Assembly (NCBI RefSeq): GCF_014199205.1
Contig: NZ_JACIJD010000002.1
Coordinates: 1-64,000, forward strand
Direction of reading: 5' to 3'
DNA: 64,000 bases
Origin: Muricoccus pecuniae
GTDB taxonomy: Bacteria; Pseudomonadota; Alphaproteobacteria; Acetobacterales; Acetobacteraceae
Shown: positions 54,810-63,536 of the stretch, piece by piece
Position numbering within the stretch: position 1 is the first letter of the stretch
How the letters are laid out: each line of letters opens with the position of its first letter
The notes under the pieces: model-generated
The model's database searches: none
The model's input: only the letters and a program-made list of their open reading frames with translations
Told to the model about the DNA's origin: nothing
Made by a program: the position numbers and the translations under genes

Positions 54810-55649
54810 GTGCTGGAGATCGCGGGCGGCGCCTGGAGCGCCGCCCTCCTGCCCGCGCAGGGCGGCGCCCTGGCCCGCCTCGCGCATGATGGCCGGGACG
54901 TGCTGCATCCGCTTCCCGAAGGCGCCGATCCCAACAACAGCTGGGCCGGCGCCTTTCTCATGCTGCCCTGGACCAACCGGCTCGACCGGGGCCGGCTGCC
55001 CTATCCCGGCGGTGTCCACCACTTCCCCTGCAACCGCGTCGCCGAGGCGACCGCGCTGCACGGCCTCTCGCGCGAGCATCCCTGGCGCATCGAGGAGGTG
55101 TCGCCCGGGCGCGCCGTGCTGGCGCAATCCATTGCCGACGGACCCTACTGCTACGAGGCGCGCGTCGAGGTGGCGCTGGGCGAGACCTTCTCCATCGCGC
55201 TCGCCGTCACCAACACCGGGGCGGAGGGCACGCCGTTCGGCACGGGCTGGCATCCGTTCTTCACGCGCCCGCCCGGCACGCGCCTGTCCTTCCGTGCGGG
55301 CGGCACGCTGACCCGCGACGCGCGCAACCTGCCCACCGGCTGCGCTCCTTCGGACGGCCTCGACGGCGGGGAGGAGGTCTTCGGTGGCCTCGACACGCAT
55401 TTCGTCGGATGGGACGGCAACGCGCGCCTGCAACTCGGCGATATGCCCTTCACCCTGATCGGCGAGGAGGCGTGGTCCCGCAACATCCAGGTCTTCGCCC
55501 CTCGCGGCGCCACCATTCTCTGCGCCGAGCCGGTGAGCCACGTGCCGGACGCGGCGAACCGGCCGCAGCTCGCGCGCTTCGGCGCGATGCGTCGCCTCGC
55601 GCGTGGCGAGTCGATCACGGGCCGCGCGGTGCTGCGCGCGGGGATGTGA
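54810..55649 (+). CDS. Aldose 1-epimerase (mutarotase) family protein
   Basis: A 279-residue galactose-mutarotase-fold protein starting with GTG 4 bp after udh. Motifs: LMLPWTNRLDRGRLPYPGGV, ALHGLSREHPWRIEE (first His), FGTGWHPFFTRPPG (second His) and VFAPRGATILCAEPVSHVPD with the catalytic Glu. In this operon it probably interconverts anomers of the imported uronate so that the dehydrogenase receives the form it needs. Confidence 0.85.
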   Translation: MLEIAGGAWSAALLPAQGGALARLAHDGRDVLHPLPEGADPNNSWAGAFLMLPWTNRLDRGRLPYPGGVHHFPCNRVAEATALHGLSREHPWRIEEVSPGRAVLAQSIADGPYCYEARVEVALGETFSIALAVTNTGAEGTPFGTGWHPFFTRPPGTRLSFRAGGTLTRDARNLPTGCAPSDGLDGGEEVFGGLDTHFVGWDGNARLQLGDMPFTLIGEEAWSRNIQVFAPRGATILCAEPVSHVPDAANRPQLARFGAMRRLARGESITGRAVLRAGM

Positions 55650-55710
55650 CGCTGCCGAAACCCTGGGGATTCGCGCGGCGTTCGTCAGCGATCTCACGGA
55701 GGATCGCGGC

Positions 55711-56523
55711 ATGGCGTCCGGCACGGCGAAGAGGACCGACCCGAAGCTCTGGGACAAGGTGAAGGCGCGCGTCATGCGCGGCACCAAGGGCGGCGACGCC
55801 GGCGAGTGGTCGGCGCGCAAGGCGCAGCTCGCCGTGCAGGAGTACAAGAAGGCGGGCGGGGGCTACGAGGGTGGCAAGAAGGAGGACAACCACCTCGTCC
55901 AGTGGGAGAAGGAGGAGTGGGGCACCAAGTCCGGCCGCAAGAGCAAGGACACCGGCGAGCGCTATCTCCCCCGCAAGGCGCGGGAGTCGTTGAGCGACGA
56001 GGAGTACGCCCGCACCACGGCCAGCAAGCGGCGCGACACGGCCAAGGGCGAGCAGTTCTCCCGCCAGCCGGCGGATGTGGCGCGCAAGACGGCGAAGGCG
56101 CGGGACACCGGCCGTTCCGCGCCTGCCAGTCGCGCGGGCAAGACTCAGAAGGAGCCTGCCGCGCCGCCCCGCGCGCGCGGGGCGGCGAAGACGAAGACAT
56201 CGCGCACGGCCTCGACGACCGCGCGTAAGGCGCCGCCCCGGCGCGCCGCCGCGGCCAAGGCGTCCCCGGCCCGCAAGGCATCCCCGGCGGCCAAGGCGCC
56301 CGCCAAGTCCGCCGCCGCGCGCAAGCCCGCCGCGGCACCGGCCGGGCGCAAGGCAGCGCCAGCCCGACGGGCGGCGCCGGCCGCCGGAACCGGCGCGAAG
56401 CCGGCCACGAGGAAGGCAGCCACGAAGAAGCCGGCGGCCGCGAAGCCTGCGGCACGCCGTTCCTCCTCCACCCCGGCCGCGCGCGGCACGCGCCCTGCCT
56501 CGCCGAGGACGAAGCGCCCATGA
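55711..56523 (+). CDS. DUF5872 protein with histone-H1-like basic tail
   Basis: A 270-residue basic protein. The N-terminal domain (about 1-125) resembles DUF5872: TDPKLWDKVKARVMRGTKGG, SARKAQLAVQEYKKAGGGYE, VQWEKEEWGTKSGRKS and LPRKARESLSDEEYARTTA. From about residue 128 it is a Lys/Ala/Arg/Pro-rich tail with dozens of KA, AK and RKA words, like bacterial histone-H1 proteins (HctB/AlgP-type), expected to bind DNA or RNA. GGAGG lies about 8 nt before the ATG. Its stop overlaps the next start by 4 bp. Confidence 0.82.
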   Translation: MASGTAKRTDPKLWDKVKARVMRGTKGGDAGEWSARKAQLAVQEYKKAGGGYEGGKKEDNHLVQWEKEEWGTKSGRKSKDTGERYLPRKARESLSDEEYARTTASKRRDTAKGEQFSRQPADVARKTAKARDTGRSAPASRAGKTQKEPAAPPRARGAAKTKTSRTASTTARKAPPRRAAAAKASPARKASPAAKAPAKSAAARKPAAAPAGRKAAPARRAAPAAGTGAKPATRKAATKKPAAAKPAARRSSSTPAARGTRPASPRTKRP

Positions 56524-57515
56524 CGGAGACGGACGACCCCCGGGAGATCCTCGGCGCTTTCCGCGAGGCGGTGAATATGTCCGCCTCGGCGCTCAAGGAG
56601 TGGCTCGGCACCGAGGAGAGCCGCTCGGTCGGCATCACGCCGGAGGGCGAGCACGAGTCCATTGGGCATGAGAGCGGGGTGCATATCGTGCGGCTGCTCG
56701 AGGCCGGGCTCTCGGATCCCTCTGAGGAGGATCTGGCGCATATGCGGAAGGTGGTGGGCTACGTGCACCGCCATCTCGCCCAGCGGCCCGAAGGCGATGT
56801 CGAGCACACGCGCTGGCGCTACAGCCTGATGAACTGGGGCCATGATCCCCTGAAGGACGCCGCCCCCGCGAAGCCGGCCCGCGCCAGGCGCGCGCCTGCC
56901 CCGGCGCGCGGGACGGGGGCGGCACGCGCGACGGTGACGCGGCGGACGGCTCGCGAGGCGCCGGAGCCGGCCCCGCGCAAGGCGGTCGCGAGAACCGGGC
57001 GCAAGCCTGCCGGAACGGCGGCACGCAAGCCGGCGGCCCCGTCCGCGCGCTCGGTGGCGGAGCCCGCGGCGGCGCGCAAGGCACCCGGGAAGGAGCCGGC
57101 GGGGGCTGCCGGGCGCGGCGGCGCTGCCTCCTCCGGTCGCCGCGCAGCGAAGAGCGGCGCGGCCGGAACGGCGGCACGCAAGGCGGCGGGGACGGGCAAG
57201 CCGGCGGCTCCCGGCAAGGCCAAGGGCCGTCCTGCCGCGGCCAGGCCTGCCGCCAAGTCCGCGACGGCCCGCAAGGCCCCAGCGAAGGCCCCGGCCAGCA
57301 AGGCCACCACGAAGGCCCCGGTCCGTAAGGCCCCTGCGAAGGCTCCGGCCCGCAAGGCCCCCGCGAAGGCTCCGGCCCGCAAGGCCAAGGATGCGGCAGC
57401 CCCCGCGAAGGGAGCGGGTGGCCGCACAGCCGCCGCCAAACCCGCCCCGCGGTCCTCGTCGGCCCACAAGGCACCCTCCGCCCGCCGCCCCACATCTGGA
57501 ACGCCGCGTCGCTGA
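56520..57515 (+). CDS. DUF3140 protein with histone-H1-like basic tail
   Basis: A 331-residue protein. The N-terminal domain (about 1-117) resembles DUF3140: FREAVNMSASALKEWLGTEE, HESIGHESGVHIVRLLEAG, AHMRKVVGYVHRHLAQRPEG and TRWRYSLMNWGHDPLKD. The rest is a long Lys/Ala/Pro/Arg tail ending in four 9-residue repeats. No enzymatic motif is known for the domain. Coupled translation with the DUF5872 gene and the shared tail type suggest that both act on the same nucleic-acid or nucleoid target. Confidence 0.82.
   Translation: MTETDDPREILGAFREAVNMSASALKEWLGTEESRSVGITPEGEHESIGHESGVHIVRLLEAGLSDPSEEDLAHMRKVVGYVHRHLAQRPEGDVEHTRWRYSLMNWGHDPLKDAAPAKPARARRAPAPARGTGAARATVTRRTAREAPEPAPRKAVARTGRKPAGTAARKPAAPSARSVAEPAAARKAPGKEPAGAAGRGGAASSGRRAAKSGAAGTAARKAAGTGKPAAPGKAKGRPAAARPAAKSATARKAPAKAPASKATTKAPVRKAPAKAPARKAPAKAPARKAKDAAAPAKGAGGRTAAAKPAPRSSSAHKAPSARRPTSGTPRR
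57282..57389 (+). repeat. Four in-frame 27-bp repeats in the DUF3140 gene
   Basis: Four consecutive units encode AKAPASKAT, TKAPVRKAP, AKAPARKAP and AKAPARKAK. The last two units are identical at DNA level over the first 24 bases, indicating recent unit duplication. Confidence 0.9.
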
Positions 57516-57567
57516 CACGGCGGCGCGGCGGGTTCCACCCGCCTCCTCCATGGCGCAGGATGCCCTC

Positions 57568-58701
57568 ATGGAGGACGCGCTCATCCTCGGGGCCGGGATC
57601 ATGGGCCTCTCGACCGCCTTCGCGCTCGACGCGGCCGGCTACCGCGTCACGGTGATCGAGGGCGATCCGGTTCCCAACCCGCGCGGCTCGTCGGTGGACG
57701 ACCACCGCCTCATCCGCCACGCCTACGGCGCCTCCCTCGGTTACATGCGCATGGTCGAGAGGGCCTATTCGGCCTGGGACGCCCTATTCGACGCGCTCGG
57801 CGAGCGCCCCTATGCCGAGACGGGCGTGCTCGCCCTGGCGGCCGGCGCCGCTTCCGATGCGGGCTGGATCGCCGCCAGCCGCCGCTCGCTGCGCGGCGAC
57901 GACCACGCCGTGGAGGACCTCGCGCCCGGGCGCCTCGCGAACCTTTACCCCTGGCTGAATCCTGACGGACTGTCCGATGCCTTCCGCACCCCGCGCGGCG
58001 GCGTGCTGATGGCCCGGCGCATCGTCGCCGCCCTCGCGCGCCATCTTGAGGCGCGCGGCACGTGCTTCGTCAGCGCGCGCGCCACGGGGATCGATCCCGC
58101 CCGTGCCCGCCTCACCCTCTCGGACGGCCGGGTGCTGGAGGCCGGGCGGCTCGTCGTCGCGGCCGGGCCCTGGGCGCCGCGTCTGGTCCCCGGCCTCGCC
58201 GCGCGCGTCACGCCCTCCCGCCAGATCGTCGTCTATCTCGATCCGCCGCCCGCGCAGCGGGAGGCCTGGGCCGCCGCGCCCATGATCCTGGACCTCTCGG
58301 AGGATGGCGGCTTCTACGCCGTGCCGCCCGTCGCTGGCACCGGGCTGAAGATCGGCGACCACCGCTTCTCCCTCGCCGGCGACCCGGACGACCCGCGCCC
58401 CGCCACGGCGGAGGAGCGGGACGGCATCCTCGCGCTCGCGATGCCCCGCTTGCGCGACGCGGCGTCCTACCGCGTGCTGGAGGCGCGCGCCTGCTACTAC
58501 GACGTGGAGCCGGAGGAGCGCTTCGTGGTCGAGCCCCTGTCGGAGCGCTGCGTGGTCATGAGCGGCTTCTCCGGCCACGGTTTCAAGTTCGGCCCGCTGC
58601 TCGGCCGCGCCGTGGCTGCGGCGCTGGCCGATCCCGCCCGCATGGCCGCCCTGCCGCGCTGGGCGGCGGGGGAAGCGAGAGAGCAGGACGTCGCCGCATG
58701 A
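57568..58701 (+). CDS. FAD-dependent oxidoreductase (sarcosine/N-methyl amino acid oxidase-like)
   Basis: A 377-residue DAO-family flavoprotein. The FAD motif LILGAGIMGLSTAFALDAAG starts at residue 4; SSVDDHRLIRHAYGAS resembles the flavin-binding region of monomeric sarcosine oxidase/MTOX proteins; VMSGFSGHGFKFGPLLGRAV is the conserved C-terminal motif of that group (with Lys at the flavin-linked region). ATG 57568 has AGGA about 9 nt upstream; ATG 57550 is an alternative. Its stop overlaps the acyl-CoA dehydrogenase start by 4 bp. Substrate is probably a secondary or tertiary amine. Confidence 0.8.
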   Translation: MEDALILGAGIMGLSTAFALDAAGYRVTVIEGDPVPNPRGSSVDDHRLIRHAYGASLGYMRMVERAYSAWDALFDALGERPYAETGVLALAAGAASDAGWIAASRRSLRGDDHAVEDLAPGRLANLYPWLNPDGLSDAFRTPRGGVLMARRIVAALARHLEARGTCFVSARATGIDPARARLTLSDGRVLEAGRLVVAAGPWAPRLVPGLAARVTPSRQIVVYLDPPPAQREAWAAAPMILDLSEDGGFYAVPPVAGTGLKIGDHRFSLAGDPDDPRPATAEERDGILALAMPRLRDAASYRVLEARACYYDVEPEERFVVEPLSERCVVMSGFSGHGFKFGPLLGRAVAAALADPARMAALPRWAAGEAREQDVAA

Positions 58702-60281
58702 ACGCCGCCGAATCCCTCACCTTCGCCCTCAACCGGCTGCACGATCTGCCCGGGCTCTCCGCCCGCCTCGGCACGCCGCTGGCGGAGGAGGACATCGCCG
58801 CCATCCTCGACGAGGCCGCGCGCTTCGCGGAGGAGCGCATCGCTCCCGGGCGGATGGAGGCGGACCGCCAGGGCTGCCGGCTGGAGAACGGGCGCGTCCG
58901 CACGCCGGCCGCCTATGCCGCCCTGCTGAAGGACTGGCAGGAGGCCGGCTGGCAGGGCGTTGCCGCCCCGGCGGAGCATGGCGGCCAAGGCCTGCCCCAC
59001 GCCCTCTGGGCCGCCGTCTTCGAGCTGGCCAGCTCCGCCGACATGGCCTTCGCGCTCATGCCCATGCTGACGGCCGGCGCGGTCGAGCTGCTCTCCCACC
59101 ATGCCAGCCCGGACCAGGCCGCGCGCTTCCTGCCGCCCCTGATCGCCGCCAGCTGGAACGGCACGATGTGCCTCACCGAGCCGCAGGCGGGGAGCGACCT
59201 CTCCGCCGTCCGCACCCGGGCCGTGCCGGACGGGCAGGGGGCGTTCCGCATCACCGGCAGCAAGATCTACATCACCTGGGGCGAGAACGAGCTGGCGGAG
59301 AACACGCTCCACCTCGTCCTCGCCCGCCTGCCGGACGCGCCGGCGGGCTCGCGCGGCATCTCCCTCTTCGCCTGCCCGAAGATCCTGCCGGACGGGCGGC
59401 GCAACGGCGTTCGCTGCGGCGGGATCGAGCACAAGCCGGGGATCCACGCCTCGCCCACCTGCACCATGGTCTTCGAGGAGGCCGAGGCCGAGCTGGTGGG
59501 GGAGCCGCATCGCGGCCTGCCCGCCATGTTCGCCATGATGAACGCCGCCCGCCTCGCCGTGGGGGTGGAGGGCGTGGGCCAGTGCGCCCGCGCGACGGCG
59601 CTGGCCGAGGCCTATGCCGCTACCCGCGTCCAGTCCGGCCGCCCGATCGCCGAGCACCCCGATGTCGCCCGCATGCTGGGGGAGATGCGCGCGGTGACGG
59701 CCGCCGCCCGGCTCCTCGCGCTGGACTGCGCCGTGTCCCTGGACCGCGCGAGGGCCGGGGATGAGGGGGCGGAGACGCGCCTCTCGCTCCTCACCCCCAT
59801 CGCCAAGGCCTGGTGCACCGACCGCGGCGTGGAGGTGGCCGGGCTCGGCATCCAGGTCCATGGCGGCGCCGGCTACGTGGAGGAGACGGGCGCCGCCCAG
59901 ATCTGGCGGGACGCGCGCATCGCCCCGATCTACGAGGGCACGAACGGCATCCAGGCCATGGACCTCGTGGCCCGCAAGCTGCCGCGCGACCTCCCCGCCT
60001 TCCTCGCCCTGCTGGACGAGGCGGCCGCTGCCGACCCCGTGCTGAAAACCCCCGCCCGCGCCCTGGCCGACACGGCGCGCTACCTCGCCGAGGCCGGGCC
60101 CGATCAGGTCGGGGCCGCCGCGGCGCCCTTCCTCGACGCCGCGGGATGGGTGCTGGGTGGTGCCTGGCTCGCCCGCGCTGCCGCCGCGGAGCCCGGCCTT
60201 GCGCGGGAGGCCGGCTTCTTCCTGCGCCGGCTCCTGCCGCGCGCCACGGCCCGGCTGCTGGAGGCCATGGCGCCTGCCTGA
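58698..60281 (+). CDS. Acyl-CoA dehydrogenase
   Basis: A 527-residue flavoenzyme of the acyl-CoA dehydrogenase family, the longer FadE-like type with a C-terminal extension. Motifs: GTMCLTEPQAGSDLSAVRTR (flavin/substrate site), HKPGIHASPTCTMVFEEA, GVEGVGQCARATALAEAYAA and GGAGYVEETGAAQIWRDARI with YEGTNGIQAMDL near residue 410; the catalytic Glu is expected in the YEGTNG motif. It oxidises acyl-CoA to enoyl-CoA. It is translationally coupled to the preceding amine oxidoreductase. Confidence 0.9.
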   Translation: MNAAESLTFALNRLHDLPGLSARLGTPLAEEDIAAILDEAARFAEERIAPGRMEADRQGCRLENGRVRTPAAYAALLKDWQEAGWQGVAAPAEHGGQGLPHALWAAVFELASSADMAFALMPMLTAGAVELLSHHASPDQAARFLPPLIAASWNGTMCLTEPQAGSDLSAVRTRAVPDGQGAFRITGSKIYITWGENELAENTLHLVLARLPDAPAGSRGISLFACPKILPDGRRNGVRCGGIEHKPGIHASPTCTMVFEEAEAELVGEPHRGLPAMFAMMNAARLAVGVEGVGQCARATALAEAYAATRVQSGRPIAEHPDVARMLGEMRAVTAAARLLALDCAVSLDRARAGDEGAETRLSLLTPIAKAWCTDRGVEVAGLGIQVHGGAGYVEETGAAQIWRDARIAPIYEGTNGIQAMDLVARKLPRDLPAFLALLDEAAAADPVLKTPARALADTARYLAEAGPDQVGAAAAPFLDAAGWVLGGAWLARAAAAEPGLAREAGFFLRRLLPRATARLLEAMAPA

Positions 60282-60382
60282 GCTTTCACGCCTTCGCCAT
60301 CCGGGGATTGCGGTGCGATGAACACCTTGCGCGTTCCCCATCCGCCCAAACATCCTGCGCGCCCCCTGCTGCCGGAGTCCGT

Positions 60383-61930
60383 GTGAACGCCCTGAGCCGC
60401 CCCGCCTTGCGCCCCGAACGGCCGCATGCCGTCGTCATCGGGGCCGGTCCCGGTGGACTCGCCTCCGCCATGCTGCTGGCCGCGCGGGGGCTGCGCGTGA
60501 CGGTGCTGGAGAAGGACCGGGTCATCGGCGGCCGCAGCCGCACGGTGGAAGGGGAGGGCGGCTACCGCTTCGACCTCGGCCCCACCTTCTTCCTCTATCC
60601 CCGCATTCTCGGCGAGATCTTCGCCGAGTGCGGCACCCGGCTGGAGGACGAGGTGGAGCTGATCCGCCTCGACCCCCAGTACCGCCTGGTCTTCGAGAAT
60701 GCCGCCGGCCACGTCACGCTGGACGCGACGCCCGACCTCGCGCGGATGGAGGCGGAGGTCGCGAAGATCGACCCGCGCGACGCCGCCGGCGTGCGGCCCT
60801 TCATGGAGGAGAACCGCCGCAAGCTCGCCGCCTTCCGCCCCGTGCTGGAGCGCGCCTTCACCCGCGCGGCCGACGTGATGGGGGCGGACATGCTGCGCGC
60901 CCTGCCCCTGCTGAAGCCCGGCCGCTCGGTCGATGCCGACCTGCGCCGCTTCTTCCGCGACCCCCGGACGCGGCTCGCCTTCTCCTTCCAGTCGAAATAC
61001 CTGGGGATGAGTCCGTTCCGCTGCCCCAGCCTCTTCACCATCCTCTCCTTCCTCGAATACGAGCACGGCGTGTTCCATCCCCGCGGCGGCTGCGGCAGCG
61101 TGGCCTCGGCCATGGCGCGGGTGGCGGCCGATCTCGGCGTGGAGTTCCGCTTCGAGACGCCGGCCGAGCGCATCCACTTCGACGGCAACCGCGCGACGGG
61201 GGTGGAGGCCGGCGGGCGCCGCCTCGACGCCGAGGCCGTGGTAATGAACGCCGACTTCGCCCATGCCATGCCGCGCCTCGTGCCCGATGCGATCCGCCGC
61301 AAGTGGTCCGATCGCAAGATCGGGCGCGCGCGCTACTCCTGCTCCACCTTCATGCTCTATCTCGGCGTGGAGGGAACCTTCCCGGACCTCGCCCACCACA
61401 GCATCCTCCTCTCCGAGGACTACCAGCGGAACATCAAGGAGATCGAGGACGGCACGGTGCCTGACGTGCCCTCGCTCTACCTGCACAATCCCGTCGTCAC
61501 CGACCCGACCATGGCGCCTCCCGGCCATTCCAGCCTCTACCTGCTGGTCCCCGTGCCGAACCTGACGCACGGGCACGAGTGGAGCGAGGCGGACACCGCG
61601 CGCTACCGCAGGCTCGCGCTCGACCGGCTGCGCACCCTGGGCGTGCCCGACATCGAATCCCGCATCCGCTTCGAGAGGGTGGTCACGCCGCGCGACTGGC
61701 GCGACGAATTTGCCGTGGGTTATGGCGCCACCTTCAACCTGGCGCATGATCTCCGGCAGATGCTGATGTTCCGTCCAGGCAACCGCTTCGGCGACACGCA
61801 GGGCCTCTACCTCGTCGGTGGCGGCACGCATCCCGGCTCCGGCCTGCCCGTGATCTACGAGGGCGCGCGGATCAGCGCCAACCTCCTGCTGCGCGACCTC
61901 GGGCGCGCGCCCGTCTCCACGAGGATCTGA
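60383..61930 (+). CDS. crtN: CrtI/CrtN-family phytoene (diapophytoene) desaturase
   Basis: A 515-residue FAD-dependent carotenoid desaturase. The dinucleotide motif AVVIGAGPGGLASAMLLAAR, the following EKDRVIGGRSRTVEGEGGYR and FDLGPTFFLYP are typical of CrtI/CrtN; the C-terminal signature YLVGGGTHPGSGLPVIYEGA is also present. The start is GTG 60383 with GGAG about 5 nt upstream. Two such genes in a row followed by an acyltransferase resemble the C30 diapocarotenoid clusters of Methylobacterium and relatives, so a CrtN-like role is inferred; C40 desaturation cannot be excluded. Confidence 0.8.
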   Translation: MNALSRPALRPERPHAVVIGAGPGGLASAMLLAARGLRVTVLEKDRVIGGRSRTVEGEGGYRFDLGPTFFLYPRILGEIFAECGTRLEDEVELIRLDPQYRLVFENAAGHVTLDATPDLARMEAEVAKIDPRDAAGVRPFMEENRRKLAAFRPVLERAFTRAADVMGADMLRALPLLKPGRSVDADLRRFFRDPRTRLAFSFQSKYLGMSPFRCPSLFTILSFLEYEHGVFHPRGGCGSVASAMARVAADLGVEFRFETPAERIHFDGNRATGVEAGGRRLDAEAVVMNADFAHAMPRLVPDAIRRKWSDRKIGRARYSCSTFMLYLGVEGTFPDLAHHSILLSEDYQRNIKEIEDGTVPDVPSLYLHNPVVTDPTMAPPGHSSLYLLVPVPNLTHGHEWSEADTARYRRLALDRLRTLGVPDIESRIRFERVVTPRDWRDEFAVGYGATFNLAHDLRQMLMFRPGNRFGDTQGLYLVGGGTHPGSGLPVIYEGARISANLLLRDLGRAPVSTRI

Positions 61931-61932
61931 CG

Positions 61933-63531
61933 ATGTCCAAGGTTGCGATCATCGGCGGCGGTCTCGGCGGCCTCGCCGCTGCCTGCGTCGCCCAGGCCCG
62001 CGGCCATCAGGTCACGCTCTTCGACAAGAACGAGTGGCTCGGCGGCAAGGCGGCGGTGCTGCATCTCGACGCGCCGCACGAGCCGGGCGGGCGCAACGGC
62101 GGCAGCTTCCGCTTCGACATGGGGCCGACGATCCTCACTGTCCCCCGCGTGCTGCGCCGCATCTTCGCCGAGGCCGGGCGCGAGCAGGCGCGCGACCTGC
62201 CGCTGATCCGCCTCGACCCGCAGTGGCGCTGCTTCTTCGAGGACGGCACGCGCATCGACCTCCGCGAGAACGTGGAGGCGATGGCGCGCGACATGGATGA
62301 GTTCGCGCCGGGCAACGGCGCCGGCTACCGCGAATTCCAGCGCATGTCGGAGAACCTGCACCGCATTTCCGAGGGCTTCTTCTTCTGGAAGTCCGTGGAG
62401 GGAATCGGCGACACGATCGACTTCCGCGCCAACATGCGCGCCGACACGCTGAAGGACGTGATGGCGCTCGGCATGGGCAAGCGCGTGGCGAAGGTGATCC
62501 GCGGCCATGTGCCGGATGCGCGCCTCGCCCAGATGCTGGACCATTACTGCCAGTATGTCGGCTCCTCCCCCTACCTCGCCCCCGCCGTGCTGTGTAGCAT
62601 CGGCGACATGCAGGCGAGCGAGGGGATCTGGTACCCCGTCGGCGGCACGCGCGCGGTGGCGGAGGGGTTGGCCAAGCTGGCCGAATCCCTCGGCGCCGAG
62701 CTGCGCCCGGGCACGGAGGTCACGGGCCTCGACCTCCGCGAGGGCGGCACGCGCGTGGCGGGCGTGGTGGCGAAGGGGCAGACGATCCCCTTCGACGCCG
62801 TCATCTCCAACATGGACGCCATCCGCACCTACAAGGAGCTGGTGGGGGGCAAGACGGGCCGGAAGTACGAGAAGAAAGGCTTCGAGCCCGCCTGCTCCGG
62901 CGTCGTGCTCTATCTCGGGCTGAACAAGCGCTACGACCACGTCGCGCATCACGACTTCGTCTTCTCCCGCGACGCGGAGGAGGAGTTCGACGCGATCTAC
63001 AAGAAGGGCATTCCCGCGCCCGATCCCACCGCCTATCTCGCCGCCCCCTCGGCCACCGATCCGACCGTGGCGCCGGATGGCGGGGAGGCGCTCTACGTCC
63101 TCGTCCACACGCCGCACCTGCGCCCCGGCCAGGACTGGTCGAAAATGTTCCCGGCCTATCGCCAGACGATCCTCGACAAGCTGAAGCGCACGGCAGGGAT
63201 GGAGGACATCGAGGAGCGCATCGTCGTCGAGCGCGCCCTCACGCCCCAGGATATCCACGACCGTTACAAGGTGCTGGACGGCGCCATCTACGGCCTGGCC
63301 TCCCACGGAGCCTGGACGGGCGCCTTCAAGCCGGGCAACCGTTCGAAGGCGGTGAAGGGGCTCTACCTCGCCGGCGGCGCCGCGCATCCCGGGCCGGGCA
63401 TGCCGATGGTGATGATGTCCGGCTGGATCGCGGCCGACGCGATGGACCAAGACATGGGCGGCCGGGGCATGAGCGAGGCCGCGCGCCTCGCCGGCACGCG
63501 GGACGCCCCCCTGCCCCAGGCGGCGGAGTAG
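61933..63531 (+). CDS. CrtI-family carotenoid desaturase/oxidase (CrtP/CrtNb-like)
   Basis: A 532-residue flavoprotein starting 2 bp after the first desaturase. FAD motif AIIGGGLGGLAAACVAQARG, the region RFDMGPTILTVPRVLRRIFA and the end YLAGGAAHPGPGMPMVMMSG place it in the CrtI family, on a different branch from its neighbour. Paralogues in tandem in C30 pathways act as terminal oxidases giving aldehyde or acid ends (CrtP/CrtNb). The exact step, second desaturation or end oxidation, cannot be decided from sequence alone. Confidence 0.78.
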   Translation: MSKVAIIGGGLGGLAAACVAQARGHQVTLFDKNEWLGGKAAVLHLDAPHEPGGRNGGSFRFDMGPTILTVPRVLRRIFAEAGREQARDLPLIRLDPQWRCFFEDGTRIDLRENVEAMARDMDEFAPGNGAGYREFQRMSENLHRISEGFFFWKSVEGIGDTIDFRANMRADTLKDVMALGMGKRVAKVIRGHVPDARLAQMLDHYCQYVGSSPYLAPAVLCSIGDMQASEGIWYPVGGTRAVAEGLAKLAESLGAELRPGTEVTGLDLREGGTRVAGVVAKGQTIPFDAVISNMDAIRTYKELVGGKTGRKYEKKGFEPACSGVVLYLGLNKRYDHVAHHDFVFSRDAEEEFDAIYKKGIPAPDPTAYLAAPSATDPTVAPDGGEALYVLVHTPHLRPGQDWSKMFPAYRQTILDKLKRTAGMEDIEERIVVERALTPQDIHDRYKVLDGAIYGLASHGAWTGAFKPGNRSKAVKGLYLAGGAAHPGPGMPMVMMSGWIAADAMDQDMGGRGMSEAARLAGTRDAPLPQAAE

Positions 63532-63536
63532 CCGCC

